Source: Flammeovirgaceae bacterium UBA6059
GTDB taxonomy: Bacteria; Bacteroidota; Bacteroidia; Cytophagales; Cyclobacteriaceae
Direction: 5' to 3'
Length of the DNA: 64,000 bases
NCBI GenBank assembly: GCA_002435755.1
Contig: DIYH01000014.1
Location: forward strand, 62,001-126,000
A model generated the notes under the pieces. That model ran no database searches. It was given only the letters and a program-made list of their open reading frames with translations, and was not told the origin of the DNA. The translations under genes and the position numbers were made by a program. Shown piece by piece: positions 44,354-53,642 of the stretch. Position 1 is the first letter of the stretch; each line of letters opens with the position of its first letter.

Positions 44354-45334
44354 ATGGAAGTGTTAAGCCTCATTCAGTACAATACCGAATCTTATAGCTA
44401 CAAAACAGATGTAGATATAAGCAAAGCTTCCGAATGGCTTAACCCCTCAATGGTCAACTGGATTGACGTAGAGTCCCAAGATGAAGACATTGTGGAGCGT
44501 ATCTGTGATCAGTTCAACGTTCATCCACTCATCCTCGAGGATATTCTTAACATTGATCACCTTCCCAAGTTCGAGGCATTCGAAGATCATATATTCCTTT
44601 CGCTCAAGATGCTGCGCTATGATAATGACTCTGGTGAAATCAGCCAGGAGCATCTCAACATTGTACTTGGGAAGAACATTTTGATCACCTTTCAGGAGGG
44701 TCTTCCCGGAGATGTTTTCGACAGTCTACGTTTAAGACTCGAACAAGGCAAAGGTGTTATACGCAAAAACAGTGTAGAATACTTGCTCTACCACTGCCTT
44801 GACGCGGTAGTCGACAACTACATGAGCATCAGTGAGATCCTGCGCAAGCAAATGGAAGAAATGGAAATGCATCTCATCACGGATACCAACTTCGAGGCGC
44901 CAGAAGAGGTGATGCTATTAAAGAAGAAGGTCAACATCTTGCGAAGCTATACTGTACCACTTTGGGATGCATTCAATCAGATGCAAGCAGAGGGTGAGCA
45001 TTTCTTTCATAAAGACTCTAAGGTCTATTTCCATGATATTAGTGACCACATCAAGTTCCTCCTCTCGTTCTTCGATACATCCAGGGAGATGCTACGCGAT
45101 ATCATGGACCTCTACCAAACCAATATCAACAACGAAATGAACAAGGTAATGAAGACCTTGACCGTGGTATCGGCCATCTTCATACCACTAACTTTTGTTG
45201 CAGGAGTATATGGGATGAACTTTGACTTTATGCCTGAGTTGCATTATGAATATGGCTATGTATATGTATGGGGCCTAATGGGCTTTACTACGGCGGTTAT
45301 GGTCACCATTATGAGATACAAAAGGTGGCTCTAA
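44354..45334 (+). CDS. corA: CorA-family Mg2+/Co2+ channel
   Basis: 326 residues, usual for CorA. A long acidic cytoplasmic funnel domain ends in a helix leading to two C-terminal TM segments. The selectivity motif GMN lies in GVYGMNFDFMP after the first of them (VVSAIFIPLTFVAGVYG); the protein ends in a short basic tail (RYKRWL), as in the family. It forms a pentameric channel for Mg2+ influx. Confidence 0.96.
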   Translation: MEVLSLIQYNTESYSYKTDVDISKASEWLNPSMVNWIDVESQDEDIVERICDQFNVHPLILEDILNIDHLPKFEAFEDHIFLSLKMLRYDNDSGEISQEHLNIVLGKNILITFQEGLPGDVFDSLRLRLEQGKGVIRKNSVEYLLYHCLDAVVDNYMSISEILRKQMEEMEMHLITDTNFEAPEEVMLLKKKVNILRSYTVPLWDAFNQMQAEGEHFFHKDSKVYFHDISDHIKFLLSFFDTSREMLRDIMDLYQTNINNEMNKVMKTLTVVSAIFIPLTFVAGVYGMNFDFMPELHYEYGYVYVWGLMGFTTAVMVTIMRYKRWL

Positions 45335-45378
45335 TCCTGACATGAGCTACTTTTACATGCTCGAGTAATTGCATTACC

Positions 45379-45861
45379 ATGAATAATAATGACATCCTAC
45401 GGCGATTGCGTTACACCTTTCAATTGAGTGATAGGCAAATGGTCAGTATATTCAGTATGGGTACCCTATCGGTAAATCAAGACCAGGTCGTGAATTGGCT
45501 TAAGAAAGAAGATGTCGAAGGGGCTGCACCTATTTATGATAAGGACCTAGCCGCATTTTTAGAGGGCTTCATCATAAAAAAACGAGGTGTGCGAGAAGGT
45601 ATCTCGCCCAACCCAGAAAAGAAACTAAACAACAATGTCGTGCTGCGAAAGCTAAGAATAGCGTTAAGTATGAAAGATACTGATATGCTCGAGGCATTTG
45701 AGTTAGCCGACTTTAAGATCAGCAAGCACGAGTTAAGTGCCTTTTTCCGCAAGCCTGACCAGAGTCAGTACCGCACCTGCAAAGATCAAATACTCAGAAA
45801 CTTTCTTCAGGGTTTACAGCTTAAGTATCGGCCTGGTGCTTCTGCTAAAATGGCCGATTAG
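45379..45861 (+). CDS. DUF1456 family protein
   Basis: 160 residues made of two homologous halves, each starting (N)DILRRLRYTFQLSD or NVVLRKLRIALSMKD and ending in a segment for the fixed DUF1456 pattern (LAAFLEGFIIKKRG; LRNFLQGLQLKYRPG). This internal duplication is characteristic of the family (YehS in E. coli), whose function is not established. No catalytic residues can be identified. 44 bases behind corA. Confidence 0.9.
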   Translation: MNNNDILRRLRYTFQLSDRQMVSIFSMGTLSVNQDQVVNWLKKEDVEGAAPIYDKDLAAFLEGFIIKKRGVREGISPNPEKKLNNNVVLRKLRIALSMKDTDMLEAFELADFKISKHELSAFFRKPDQSQYRTCKDQILRNFLQGLQLKYRPGASAKMAD

Positions 45862-45959
45862 CGGCCTGACAGCTACAGGATGAGATCACTTGAAGCTTAT
45901 TAGTTTGCAGCAAGTACTATAACACTCATCTTACCACTCAATAGTTACTTTTCTTTCTC

Positions 45960-45967
45960 TAATTTTG
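45960..45967 (+). promoter_or_regulatory. Candidate Bacteroidota -7 element before mtaB
   Basis: TAATTTTG matches TAnnTTTG exactly and is followed by C, as in the consensus. It ends 7 bases before the mtaB start codon, so the transcript would have almost no leader. No good -33 element is visible. Confidence 0.4.
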
Positions 45968-45974
45968 CGGCTCG

Positions 45975-47300
45975 ATGACAGTTCCAAACAAAAAAGTCGC
46001 ATTTTACACGCTTGGGTGTAAGCTCAACTTCTCTGAGACATCTACTATGGGCCGGATGTTCGAAGATCGCGGCTACCAAAAAGTCAGCTTCACTGACAAT
46101 CCTGACATTTTCGTAATTAATACCTGCTCAGTCACTGACAATGCTGATAAGAAGTGTCGTAAGATCATCAAGGAGGCCAAAAAGATATCTCCGGATTCGT
46201 TTGTGACGATTATTGGCTGTTATGCTCAGCTGAAACCAAAAGAAATCTCAGAAATTCCAGGAGTAGATGCAGTACTCGGCGCTGCTGAAAAGTTTCAGCT
46301 ACTGGACTATCTGGATGGTTTTGAAAAGCACACCACCACTCAGGTTTATGCTTCAGAAATCACTGATGCTAAGACTTTTAACAACGCTTACTCATTTGGT
46401 GACAGAACCAGAACATTCCTTAAAGTGCAAGATGGCTGTAACTATGGATGTGCCTTCTGTACAATACCGCTAGCCCGCGGTAAGAGCAGATCTGATACAA
46501 TCGAAAACATCCTGGATTCTGCTAAGGCTATAGCCAAAACAGACGTTAAGGAAGTAGTACTGACGGGAGTCAATATCGGAGACTTTGGAATACAGGAAGG
46601 TCGGCGAAAGGAGCGATTTGCTGACCTAGTTACTAGACTCGATAAAGTTGGAGGTATCGAGCGGTTTAGGATTTCCTCGATAGAGCCTAATCTGTTGAGT
46701 GAAGAGATCATTCAATTTGTAGCTCAGTCTGATCGGTTTGTGCCACATTTTCATATTCCGCTTCAGTCGGGTAGCAATAAGATACTCAAATCTATGAATC
46801 GCCGTTACTTGCGAGAACTGTATGTCGACCGAGTTAAGACCATTAAGAAATACATGCCGCATTGCTGTATCGGTGTTGATGTTATTGTCGGCTTCCCAGG
46901 AGAAACTGAGGAAGACTTTATGGAGACTTATCAATTCCTCAACGAACTGGACGTCAGCTACCTGCATGTGTTTACTTACTCGGAGCGTGCGAATACTGCA
47001 GCAGTAGATAAAGAAGGAGTCGTGCCTATGAAAGACCGGTCGAGGCGCTCAAAAATGCTGCGGAGTGTATCAGAAAAGAAAAAAAGATACTTCTATGAGC
47101 AGAACGTTGGTCAAAAGTCCAGGGTCCTGTTTGAAGAAGACATAGAAAATGGTAGAATGCACGGTTTCACGGAAAACTACATTCGGGTTACCGCCAAATA
47201 CGATCCTCTACTCATCAATGAGATCAAGCCTGCGGTCCTTACCAAGGTCAATGAGTCGGGTCTTATGGAAGTGACTGAGGCAGAAGAGATTTTTGTGTAG
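45975..47300 (+). CDS. mtaB: tRNA t6A37 methylthiotransferase
   Basis: 441 residues. The N-terminal UPF0004 domain holds the three iron-sulfur Cys in TLGCKLNFSE, INTCSVTD and IIGCYAQ. The radical-SAM domain holds DGCNYGCAFCTIPLARG (Cx3CxxC), and the C-terminus is a TRAM-like substrate domain. It adds a methylthio group to N6-threonylcarbamoyladenosine at position 37 of tRNAs that read ANN codons. The CKLN start motif and length fit MtaB better than MiaB or RimO. Housekeeping gene. Confidence 0.95.
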   Translation: MTVPNKKVAFYTLGCKLNFSETSTMGRMFEDRGYQKVSFTDNPDIFVINTCSVTDNADKKCRKIIKEAKKISPDSFVTIIGCYAQLKPKEISEIPGVDAVLGAAEKFQLLDYLDGFEKHTTTQVYASEITDAKTFNNAYSFGDRTRTFLKVQDGCNYGCAFCTIPLARGKSRSDTIENILDSAKAIAKTDVKEVVLTGVNIGDFGIQEGRRKERFADLVTRLDKVGGIERFRISSIEPNLLSEEIIQFVAQSDRFVPHFHIPLQSGSNKILKSMNRRYLRELYVDRVKTIKKYMPHCCIGVDVIVGFPGETEEDFMETYQFLNELDVSYLHVFTYSERANTAAVDKEGVVPMKDRSRRSKMLRSVSEKKKRYFYEQNVGQKSRVLFEEDIENGRMHGFTENYIRVTAKYDPLLINEIKPAVLTKVNESGLMEVTEAEEIFV

Positions 47301-47332
47301 CTTTTCTTTAACAGAATCGTTACATTTAATTA

Positions 47333-47818
47333 ATGGCGTTTTTTATTCGACCACTACGTTCAGAGGAAATAGGTCGACTCCAAAATTTCCAATACTTGGC
47401 ATTGCATGTACCTGATGGACATGCTCCTTATGAGCAGTCAATCGTGGAAACACCTGCAATAAGAAAATACTTTGCCCACTGGGGGCGTAAGGGAGATATA
47501 GCCTTGGTAGCTGAGTCAAACAATGGTGAATTGGTGGGCGCTATATGGTCTCGCTTACACATAACTGAGTATCCTGGCTATGGCTTTATAGATGAGGATA
47601 CACCTGAGTTTTCTTTAGCTGTCTTACCAGAATATAGAGGGCGTGGGATCGGCACAAAGCTACTTCAACACTATTTGGAAGAAGTCAAACAACAAGGATT
47701 TAGAAAAGTATCGCTAAGCGTAGACGCTTCTAATCCAGCGAGTAAGCTTTACGAGCGATTAGGTTTTAAGGTCGTGAGTAAATCAGGAAACCCTACTATG
47801 CTGCTACAACTGCGCTAA
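47333..47818 (+). CDS. GNAT-family N-acetyltransferase
   Basis: 161 residues. The acetyl-CoA pyrophosphate loop is LPEYRGRGIGTKLL, preceded by the beta-4 strand FSLAVLP and followed by KVSLSVDASNPASKLYERLGFK, the typical C-terminal half. It transfers acetyl groups to an amine; the acceptor cannot be predicted. 32 bases behind mtaB, same strand. Confidence 0.92.
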   Translation: MAFFIRPLRSEEIGRLQNFQYLALHVPDGHAPYEQSIVETPAIRKYFAHWGRKGDIALVAESNNGELVGAIWSRLHITEYPGYGFIDEDTPEFSLAVLPEYRGRGIGTKLLQHYLEEVKQQGFRKVSLSVDASNPASKLYERLGFKVVSKSGNPTMLLQLR

Positions 47819-47897
47819 TCCAAGATATACTGGTAATCGCTATATATTCCTCAATCAGAAATTCTTGAGATTGTCTTGCAATGACTAGTTTCACCTA

Positions 47898-48689
47898 ATG
47901 AAGCAAGTTCTCCTGATATTGATTATTGCATTAAGCGGCTCGTCGTTAAGTGGCCAAGTGATGTCACTGACGACAAACAGCGATTCTGCTAAGTATTACT
48001 ACTACCAAGGATGGAATGAAGTGATGAACAATGGTAACTATTCCGCTTCTGAGATAGCATTTCGCAAAATGTACTCATTTGACAGCAGCTTCGTATTAGG
48101 CAAAGCACTACTCGGGCGTATTTCGGATCAGGCGGCAGAGCAAAGAGCCCTGATTCTATCCATTGAAGCAACTATGGATAGCGTTAGCAACGATGAGCAG
48201 TTAGTGATTGAGCTTTTTCTTGAGCTGATCAAAAGAAGAGTCAATGAAGGTACACTAGAGCGAGAGCAACTCTATGAGCTTGCATTGAATAACCTCGGTA
48301 GTATATCCTACAACTATGGCAAAGAAGACTACTACTTCGTAGAATACATTGAGTGGATCAATGCTGCAAGTGGTCCAAAGGTCGCACTAGATTCTATCAA
48401 TAAATTAGCCAATGCTGAACATCACGTGATGCCATTTATGATAGGATACAAGGTATATCTTCATTCAGAGTTGGGTGAATTTGACCATGCCCAGATTTAT
48501 TTAAACCAGTTGGAGAACCAGTTAAGAAAAAAATCGGTTCCTAAAACAGCAGCGGTGAAAGCTAGTCTATTAGTAAAGCAAAACAAGCTCCAACAAGCCC
48601 AGCTCTATATTGATCGAGCGCTAGCCATTGATCCGAAGAACCTCGATGTATTGAGACTGCAAAGTTCACTTAAGACGAAAAAGGAATAG
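47898..48689 (+). CDS. Exported TPR-like repeat protein
   Basis: 263 residues with a signal peptide (VLLILIIALSGSSLSGQ). Most of the rest is helical; the clearest TPR-like units are YYYYQGWNEVMNNGNYSASE and, near the end, KNKLQQAQLYIDRALAIDP. TPRs mediate protein contacts, here in the periplasm. No enzymatic motif. It precedes the aldo/keto reductase gene by six bases, which suggests joint transcription but no clear shared task. Confidence 0.75.
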   Translation: MKQVLLILIIALSGSSLSGQVMSLTTNSDSAKYYYYQGWNEVMNNGNYSASEIAFRKMYSFDSSFVLGKALLGRISDQAAEQRALILSIEATMDSVSNDEQLVIELFLELIKRRVNEGTLEREQLYELALNNLGSISYNYGKEDYYFVEYIEWINAASGPKVALDSINKLANAEHHVMPFMIGYKVYLHSELGEFDHAQIYLNQLENQLRKKSVPKTAAVKASLLVKQNKLQQAQLYIDRALAIDPKNLDVLRLQSSLKTKKE

Positions 48690-48695
48690 GCCAAC

Positions 48696-49643
48696 ATGAA
48701 ACATCTAACATTCAAAAACAATGATCAAATGCCCATATTGGGTCTAGGAACCTGGAAATCGGAACCGGGTGAAGTTTATGAAGCAGTAAGAACAGCCATT
48801 AAGATCGGATTTAGGCACATTGATTGTGCGGCGATCTATGCAAACGAAGATGAGATTGGGAAGGCTTTTCAAGATGCCTTCAAGGATGGTGATGTAAAGA
48901 GAGAGGAGCTATGGGTGACCTCTAAGTTATGGAACTCCTCTCACCTCGCAGATGATGTACGACCTGCGCTACAAAAGACACTAAAAGATCTACAGCTCGA
49001 TTATTTAGATCTCTATCTCATGCATTGGCCATTAGCCTACAAGCCAGGGGTTGGTTTCGCTCAGACTCCTGATGGTTTTTTAACGCCGGAAGAAGCACCC
49101 ATTACAGAGACATGGAAAGCCATGGAGTCTTGCGCTGAAGCCGGGCTTACAAAGCATATTGGTGTGAGTAATTATAACATAACAAAGCTCAAGGAGATAC
49201 AGGGTATAGCCAGCATAGCCCCTGAAATGAACCAAGTTGAACTCCACCCCTTCCTTCCTCAGCAGAGATTGGTCGACTACTGCCAAGCTAATGATATTCA
49301 TTTAACAGCATACTCTCCGTTTGGCTCACCGGATAGAAACAATAAAAAGGAGAGCGATCCGAACTTATTCCAAACACCGGAAGTGGTATCAATAGCACAA
49401 GCTCATGATGTCACTCCTGCCCAGGTACTTATTGGATTTGCAGTCAAGCGGGGCATAGCAGTAATACCTAAGTCAGTGAATGCCAATAGGCTGGAGCAGA
49501 ACTTTAAAGCCAGTGAAGTCGAACTCTCTGATTCTGACATGGAAAGCTTAGCCTCACTCCCAACCTATCGATACATAGATGGTACGTTCTTCACATTTGA
49601 GGGTTCGCCGTATCGATTAAGTGACCTGTGGGAAGATGCTTGA
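48696..49643 (+). CDS. Aldo/keto reductase
   Basis: 315 residues, TIM barrel. The catalytic set is visible: Asp in HIDCAAIYANE (with Tyr in the same block), Lys in WVTSKLWNSSH and His in LYLMHWPLAYKPG. The NADPH-binding end reads VIPKSVNANRLEQNF. It reduces carbonyls, such as sugar or lipid aldehydes, with NADPH. A strong terminator follows at 49688. Cytoplasmic. Confidence 0.95.
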   Translation: MKHLTFKNNDQMPILGLGTWKSEPGEVYEAVRTAIKIGFRHIDCAAIYANEDEIGKAFQDAFKDGDVKREELWVTSKLWNSSHLADDVRPALQKTLKDLQLDYLDLYLMHWPLAYKPGVGFAQTPDGFLTPEEAPITETWKAMESCAEAGLTKHIGVSNYNITKLKEIQGIASIAPEMNQVELHPFLPQQRLVDYCQANDIHLTAYSPFGSPDRNNKKESDPNLFQTPEVVSIAQAHDVTPAQVLIGFAVKRGIAVIPKSVNANRLEQNFKASEVELSDSDMESLASLPTYRYIDGTFFTFEGSPYRLSDLWEDA

Positions 49644-49687
49644 TCAGCAGCGTAGGTAATTTCAGTCTGCATATAAGTTATTCCATG

Positions 49688-49716
49688 GCCCAGGCCAGAG
49701 ACCTGGGCTTCTTTCT
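49688..49716 (+). terminator. Rho-independent terminator
   Basis: GCCCAGG - loop CCAGAGA - CCTGGGC, then TTCTTTCT. It lies 45 bases after the aldo/keto reductase stop. Confidence 0.75.
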
Positions 49717-49763
49717 ATCAAGTTCAACGTTGTTAGCATCATCTTTCTGTATTCTGAGCCACT

Positions 49764-50708
49764 TTAGAATTTACTCTGAAGCCATCCGAATAGTTCCATG
49801 AGCCAAGCCACGCCTAGATGGATCATGATCCCTCCCCAAATGTTGCGGCTGTAAAGAGCAATAATCCCCAGGATACATCCTCCGAAAATAGAACCTATAC
49901 TCTCACCCAACGGCTTACCAAAATGGAAAAAGCAGTATGTAGCTGCCATAGGGAGCACCACATACGGACCAAGAATTCTTGTAAACGCAAAAATCAGATA
50001 ACCACGAAAAAACAGCTCTACAGTGAGAAAATCTGTACCATAGCATAGCTCGTAAACCGTAACAACCAGCCACCTCGGCCAGCCGCTCTCAGTTGTAAAC
50101 GCTTCGATACCTGCTTTCTGAAATCTGGGATAGTGATCTTGGATATCTGGAGCAAAGGATGATATACCTATGATAACCGACATCAGAAGAAGCATAAAAA
50201 AATAAGGCTGCACATCGAACCTCTGAAAAGACATACCATACCAGTGCTTTGGTTGGTCATGTCTCTCCAGTAAATAATATACAACAAGTAGTGGAATCAG
50301 TGCAGTGACCAAACTTGCAGATAACCTGAGACATTTAGCAATGAAGTAAAACTCCCTTTCAGAAAAAAAACTGGATAGATACTCTGTTCCATAGAAAGAT
50401 CTGTCAAATGCCAGAATGCTAAACCCAACTAATACACGTAACCAGAAATCACTACTCTTGGCCCAATTATCAACTTTACCAAAGACAAGAAGTATCGCAC
50501 AGACAGCTAGATAAGGAAACAACTGAAAAAGGAACATCCAAAGCCATAAGATAGGCTGGCCATAGTATGTGTCGATGTAAGCGTCCTCAAAATCAATGGC
50601 ATAATTAACCCCAATGCATATCACAAGGAATAAGGTTATCGCAAGATAAAGCTGCCACTCAAACCTTTCTTTTTGATAATCTACAAGATACCCAATTACC
50701 TTTCTCAT
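49764..50708 (-). CDS. CPBP-family intramembrane metalloprotease
   Basis: 314 residues with about eight hydrophobic segments. The CPBP signature appears late: VELFFRGYLIF (the Glu and Arg of the ExxxR motif) and, one helix further on, YCFFHFGKPLGE with the conserved His. Family members (Rce1/CaaX-protease-like) cut substrates inside the membrane; in bacteria some act in bacteriocin immunity or maturation. Only one Glu is present where many members have EE, so activity is not certain. Monocistronic. Confidence 0.82.
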   Translation of the reverse strand: MRKVIGYLVDYQKERFEWQLYLAITLFLVICIGVNYAIDFEDAYIDTYYGQPILWLWMFLFQLFPYLAVCAILLVFGKVDNWAKSSDFWLRVLVGFSILAFDRSFYGTEYLSSFFSEREFYFIAKCLRLSASLVTALIPLLVVYYLLERHDQPKHWYGMSFQRFDVQPYFFMLLLMSVIIGISSFAPDIQDHYPRFQKAGIEAFTTESGWPRWLVVTVYELCYGTDFLTVELFFRGYLIFAFTRILGPYVVLPMAATYCFFHFGKPLGESIGSIFGGCILGIIALYSRNIWGGIMIHLGVAWLMELFGWLQSKF

Positions 50709-50927
50709 TATCTACTTAGCCTCATACCTACAGCTTAAGAATGCTCCAGAGCCCGAAAGCTTAGCTACTCATTCAAGAGTAAAACCCAAAAAATGGTCTA
50801 GCCTGAATGTACCACACCTGCAATACTCTTGAATATACAGAACAACTGAAGACGTCATCAATAAATAAAGAAAGAAGAATAATCTTGTTGCCGGTCACTT
50901 CGTCAATCAACAGCTATTTAGCATCTA

Positions 50928-51578
50928 TCAAATCTCATAGTTAACAACTGAAGGAGATACTTCCGTACTTGGTTTTAAGTCAGGCTCAGGTACGGGTGTT
51001 AGCTTCTCCATTTTGAGCGGCAACACCCCGGCCCATACATCCAGCTCATGGTCTTCAGGCTCATCGTTCACCCCTTCTGCCCTTACCTTGGCCGACGCTT
51101 CTTCTACGTCAAGGGCTATGACCAATGTCCGCTTAAGCTCCACTTCATTGGGTACTCTAGCCTCATTCCACCTACCGGGAATGATATTTTCTGTAATGAC
51201 CTGCAATGCTTCATTCTTTTCAGAAGGCTCTGCTATTAACCTGGGTTTACCAAAAACTACAACAGAACGATAATTGAAAGAATGGTGAAAAACAGAACGC
51301 GCCAGCACCAACCCATCCATATGAGTAATCGTTAAACTCACCCTATTCTGAGCAAGTAAAGACTTTAGCATTCTGTTGCTCATAGCTCCGTGTAGGTAAA
51401 TGGTTTCACCTGATCTGCCGTATCCTGTCGGTATCGAAATAGCCACACCCTCATAGACATACGCTATATGGCATATGAAATGACTATCGATGATTGTGTT
51501 GATCGTAGCTTTGTCGTAATCGGCCCTTTTCGCGCCACGGACTACTTTATTATAGTTTGATTTACTGTATGATCCCAT
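50928..51578 (-). CDS. Pyridoxamine 5'-phosphate oxidase-like flavoprotein
   Basis: 216 residues with the split-barrel FMN fold: RADYDKATINTIIDSHFICH, IPTGYGRSGETIYLHGA and SFNYRSVVVFGKPRLI are typical of the small PNPOx-like group. It is divergent from a MocR-type regulator, a frequent pairing in which the regulator senses vitamin B6 and controls its partner; thus a role in B6 salvage or a flavin-linked reaction is likely (inference). The start at 51578 lies 66 bases from the regulator start. Confidence 0.88.
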   Translation of the reverse strand: MGSYSKSNYNKVVRGAKRADYDKATINTIIDSHFICHIAYVYEGVAISIPTGYGRSGETIYLHGAMSNRMLKSLLAQNRVSLTITHMDGLVLARSVFHHSFNYRSVVVFGKPRLIAEPSEKNEALQVITENIIPGRWNEARVPNEVELKRTLVIALDVEEASAKVRAEGVNDEPEDHELDVWAGVLPLKMEKLTPVPEPDLKPSTEVSPSVVNYEI

Positions 51579-51596
51579 TTGAGTTATTCTTTACAT

Positions 51597-51626
51597 CAAA
51601 GCTATTATTTTAGTGGACTACACTAA
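51597..51626. promoter_or_regulatory. Divergent promoter with operator-like palindrome
   Basis: On the minus strand TAGCTTTG (51604-51597) matches the -7 consensus and drives the PNPOx-like gene. Just upstream is the perfect inverted repeat TTAGTG-GACTA-CACTAA (51610-51626), centred between the two divergent genes: a good candidate MocR binding site. Confidence 0.5.
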
Positions 51627-51644
51627 TCATCCAGTTATCATAAA

Positions 51645-53123
51645 ATGAATAGTCCGGTCTTTCCATTTGATTCATCGATAACCCTGGATAAAAAGGCCCT
51701 CGTACCTGTTTATATACAGCTTGCCAATGGACTAATAGAGCTCATTGAAAAAGGTCAGCTAAAAACGGAAGTAAGACTACCCGGTAGTCGAGATATGGCT
51801 GAGATCATGGGACTCCATCGGAAGACCGTTATTGCCGCTTATAATGAACTAATCAGTCAAGGTTGGGCAGTAGCTAAACCCTCTAAAGGCACGTTCGTTA
51901 TCAACAAACTACCGCTGGACAACCCCATTGAAATTGGAACACCAATTCCTGGTGTTCGCAATATCGTGAGCTTCCAGTATCGGAAAAGAGAGCATCTGGT
52001 TCACGATGAAACCATCTATTCGCATCATCTGATAGTGGATGAAGGCACTCCAGATGTACGATTGGCACCCGTTGATATCATCAATAGGGCTTATCGAAAT
52101 GTCGTCCGACACAGTTACCAGTACAAACATCTTTCCTATGCCAATCCCAAGGGAGACAATGAGTTGAGGGCCCATCTCCAGTCGTACCTACAAGCTACCA
52201 GGGGATTGAATATGTCATCAGAGCAAATACTCATCACACGTGGAAGCCAGATGGGCATCTACCTGGCTAGTCAGACATTGATATGTCCGGGTAACACGGT
52301 GGTAGTTGGTGAAACAAACTATATTAATACTAATCTGACTTTTGAAGACGCAGGTGCTTCCCTGGTTAACTGTGCTGTTGATGAGGATGGCCTTGACACT
52401 GAATCACTAGAGCAAATCTGCTTGGAGAAAAAGGTAAAGCTGGTTTACGTTACCCCGCATCACCATCATCCCACTACTGCAACCTTATCCGCCACTCGCC
52501 GACTACATTTATTGAGATTAGCAGAGAAGTATGACTTTGTCATTTTGGAGGATGATTACGATTATGACTTCCATTACGCAAGGTCTCCCATACTGCCTCT
52601 GGCCAGCGCGGATGTACAAGGTAGGGTCATTTACCTCGGTGGGGTTTCAAAGCTTGTGGCTCCCGTGTACAGGATTGGCTTCATGATCGGTCCAGCTGCT
52701 TACATAGACGCTACTGCACGCTATCGCAGGATCATTGACAGACAGGGTGATACACTATTAGAGCGTGCCTTCGCACAACTCTTCCAATTCGGAGACATTC
52801 AGCGCCATTCAAAAAAAGCACTTCAGATTTATCGCCATCGATGGCAGGAATTTGGAAATAAACTGGACAATCTATCCAGTGGGATATTGACCTATGAGCG
52901 TCCTTCCGGTGGAATGGCCTACTGGGTAGGACTCAACACGGTTTTTCATTGGGATACCGTACACAAAAGATTACTTGAGCATAAGGTCGTCATACCCAGC
53001 TACTCCAAGTACGATCAACATCAACTCGGACACAATCACATTCGGCTTGGATTTGCTAGCCTGAACGATGATGAGCTAGAAACATTCTTCAGCAGGTTCT
53101 CAAAAGTTCTGAATGAACTTTAG
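51645..53123 (+). CDS. MocR/PdxR-type GntR regulator with aminotransferase domain
   Basis: 492 residues. A GntR winged helix (about 15-85: PVYIQLANGLIELIEKGQL, GSRDMAEIMGLHRKTVIAAYNEL) is joined to a type I aminotransferase-like domain (about 120-490) with the PLP-binding Lys in GGVSKLVAP and Asp/Tyr contacts in LEDDYDYDF. Such regulators bind PLP and act as sensors rather than enzymes. Divergent from the PNPOx-like gene; the palindrome between them is the likely site. It may control B6 metabolism (PdxR-like) or an amino-acid pathway. Confidence 0.92.
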   Translation: MNSPVFPFDSSITLDKKALVPVYIQLANGLIELIEKGQLKTEVRLPGSRDMAEIMGLHRKTVIAAYNELISQGWAVAKPSKGTFVINKLPLDNPIEIGTPIPGVRNIVSFQYRKREHLVHDETIYSHHLIVDEGTPDVRLAPVDIINRAYRNVVRHSYQYKHLSYANPKGDNELRAHLQSYLQATRGLNMSSEQILITRGSQMGIYLASQTLICPGNTVVVGETNYINTNLTFEDAGASLVNCAVDEDGLDTESLEQICLEKKVKLVYVTPHHHHPTTATLSATRRLHLLRLAEKYDFVILEDDYDYDFHYARSPILPLASADVQGRVIYLGGVSKLVAPVYRIGFMIGPAAYIDATARYRRIIDRQGDTLLERAFAQLFQFGDIQRHSKKALQIYRHRWQEFGNKLDNLSSGILTYERPSGGMAYWVGLNTVFHWDTVHKRLLEHKVVIPSYSKYDQHQLGHNHIRLGFASLNDDELETFFSRFSKVLNEL

Positions 53124-53165
53124 GAAGCAAGTAACAATCTTCGTTCTGCTGTCGTTTTTTGCCAT

Positions 53166-53639
53166 ATGTTTAGATCGATACTTACCCTCTGCTTTTTGAT
53201 ATGGGCCTTGTTTTTAAGGGCCCAGGACCTACCGGAGTTAAATCAGCAGATACTCACTTTCGTAGAAGCTAACATAGGTCAGCAGGTCCAACGTGGAGAG
53301 TGCTGGGATCTGGTTGCTGTTCCTCTCAAGGCATATGGTGCGAAATGGGATTTGGCTTACGAGTATGGTCGCCATTATGATCCTAAAAATGAAACTGTCT
53401 TAAAGGGTGACATTATCCAGTTTGAAAATGTCAAACTTGAATATAAAGAAGGTAACATGACTTATACGGAAGTGATGGACCATCATACTGCAGTGGTCTA
53501 TGAGGTGATCAATAATGAAACCTTTAAGATCGCCCACCAGAACAATGGATTTTCCGGTAGGAAAGTAGGCATAAGTGAGCTGGACCTCACTACCGTGAAA
53601 AAAGGTGAACTGCTATTCTACAGACCAGTAAAGATGTAG
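53166..53639 (+). CDS. Exported small protein with papain-like (CHAP/NlpC-like) features
   Basis: 157 residues with a signal peptide (LTLCFLIWALFLRAQ). RGECWDLVAVPL gives a candidate catalytic Cys on a helix, and DHHTAVVYEV plus IAHQNNGF give candidate His and Asn, in the order of a papain-like Cys-His-Asn triad. KGDIIQFENV is typical of CHAP/NlpC folds. It could be a cell-wall amidase or a non-catalytic relative; family assignment is tentative. Convergent with the TonB receptor gene, whose stop lies three bases away. Confidence 0.65.
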   Translation: MFRSILTLCFLIWALFLRAQDLPELNQQILTFVEANIGQQVQRGECWDLVAVPLKAYGAKWDLAYEYGRHYDPKNETVLKGDIIQFENVKLEYKEGNMTYTEVMDHHTAVVYEVINNETFKIAHQNNGFSGRKVGISELDLTTVKKGELLFYRPVKM

Positions 53640-53642
53640 TCA

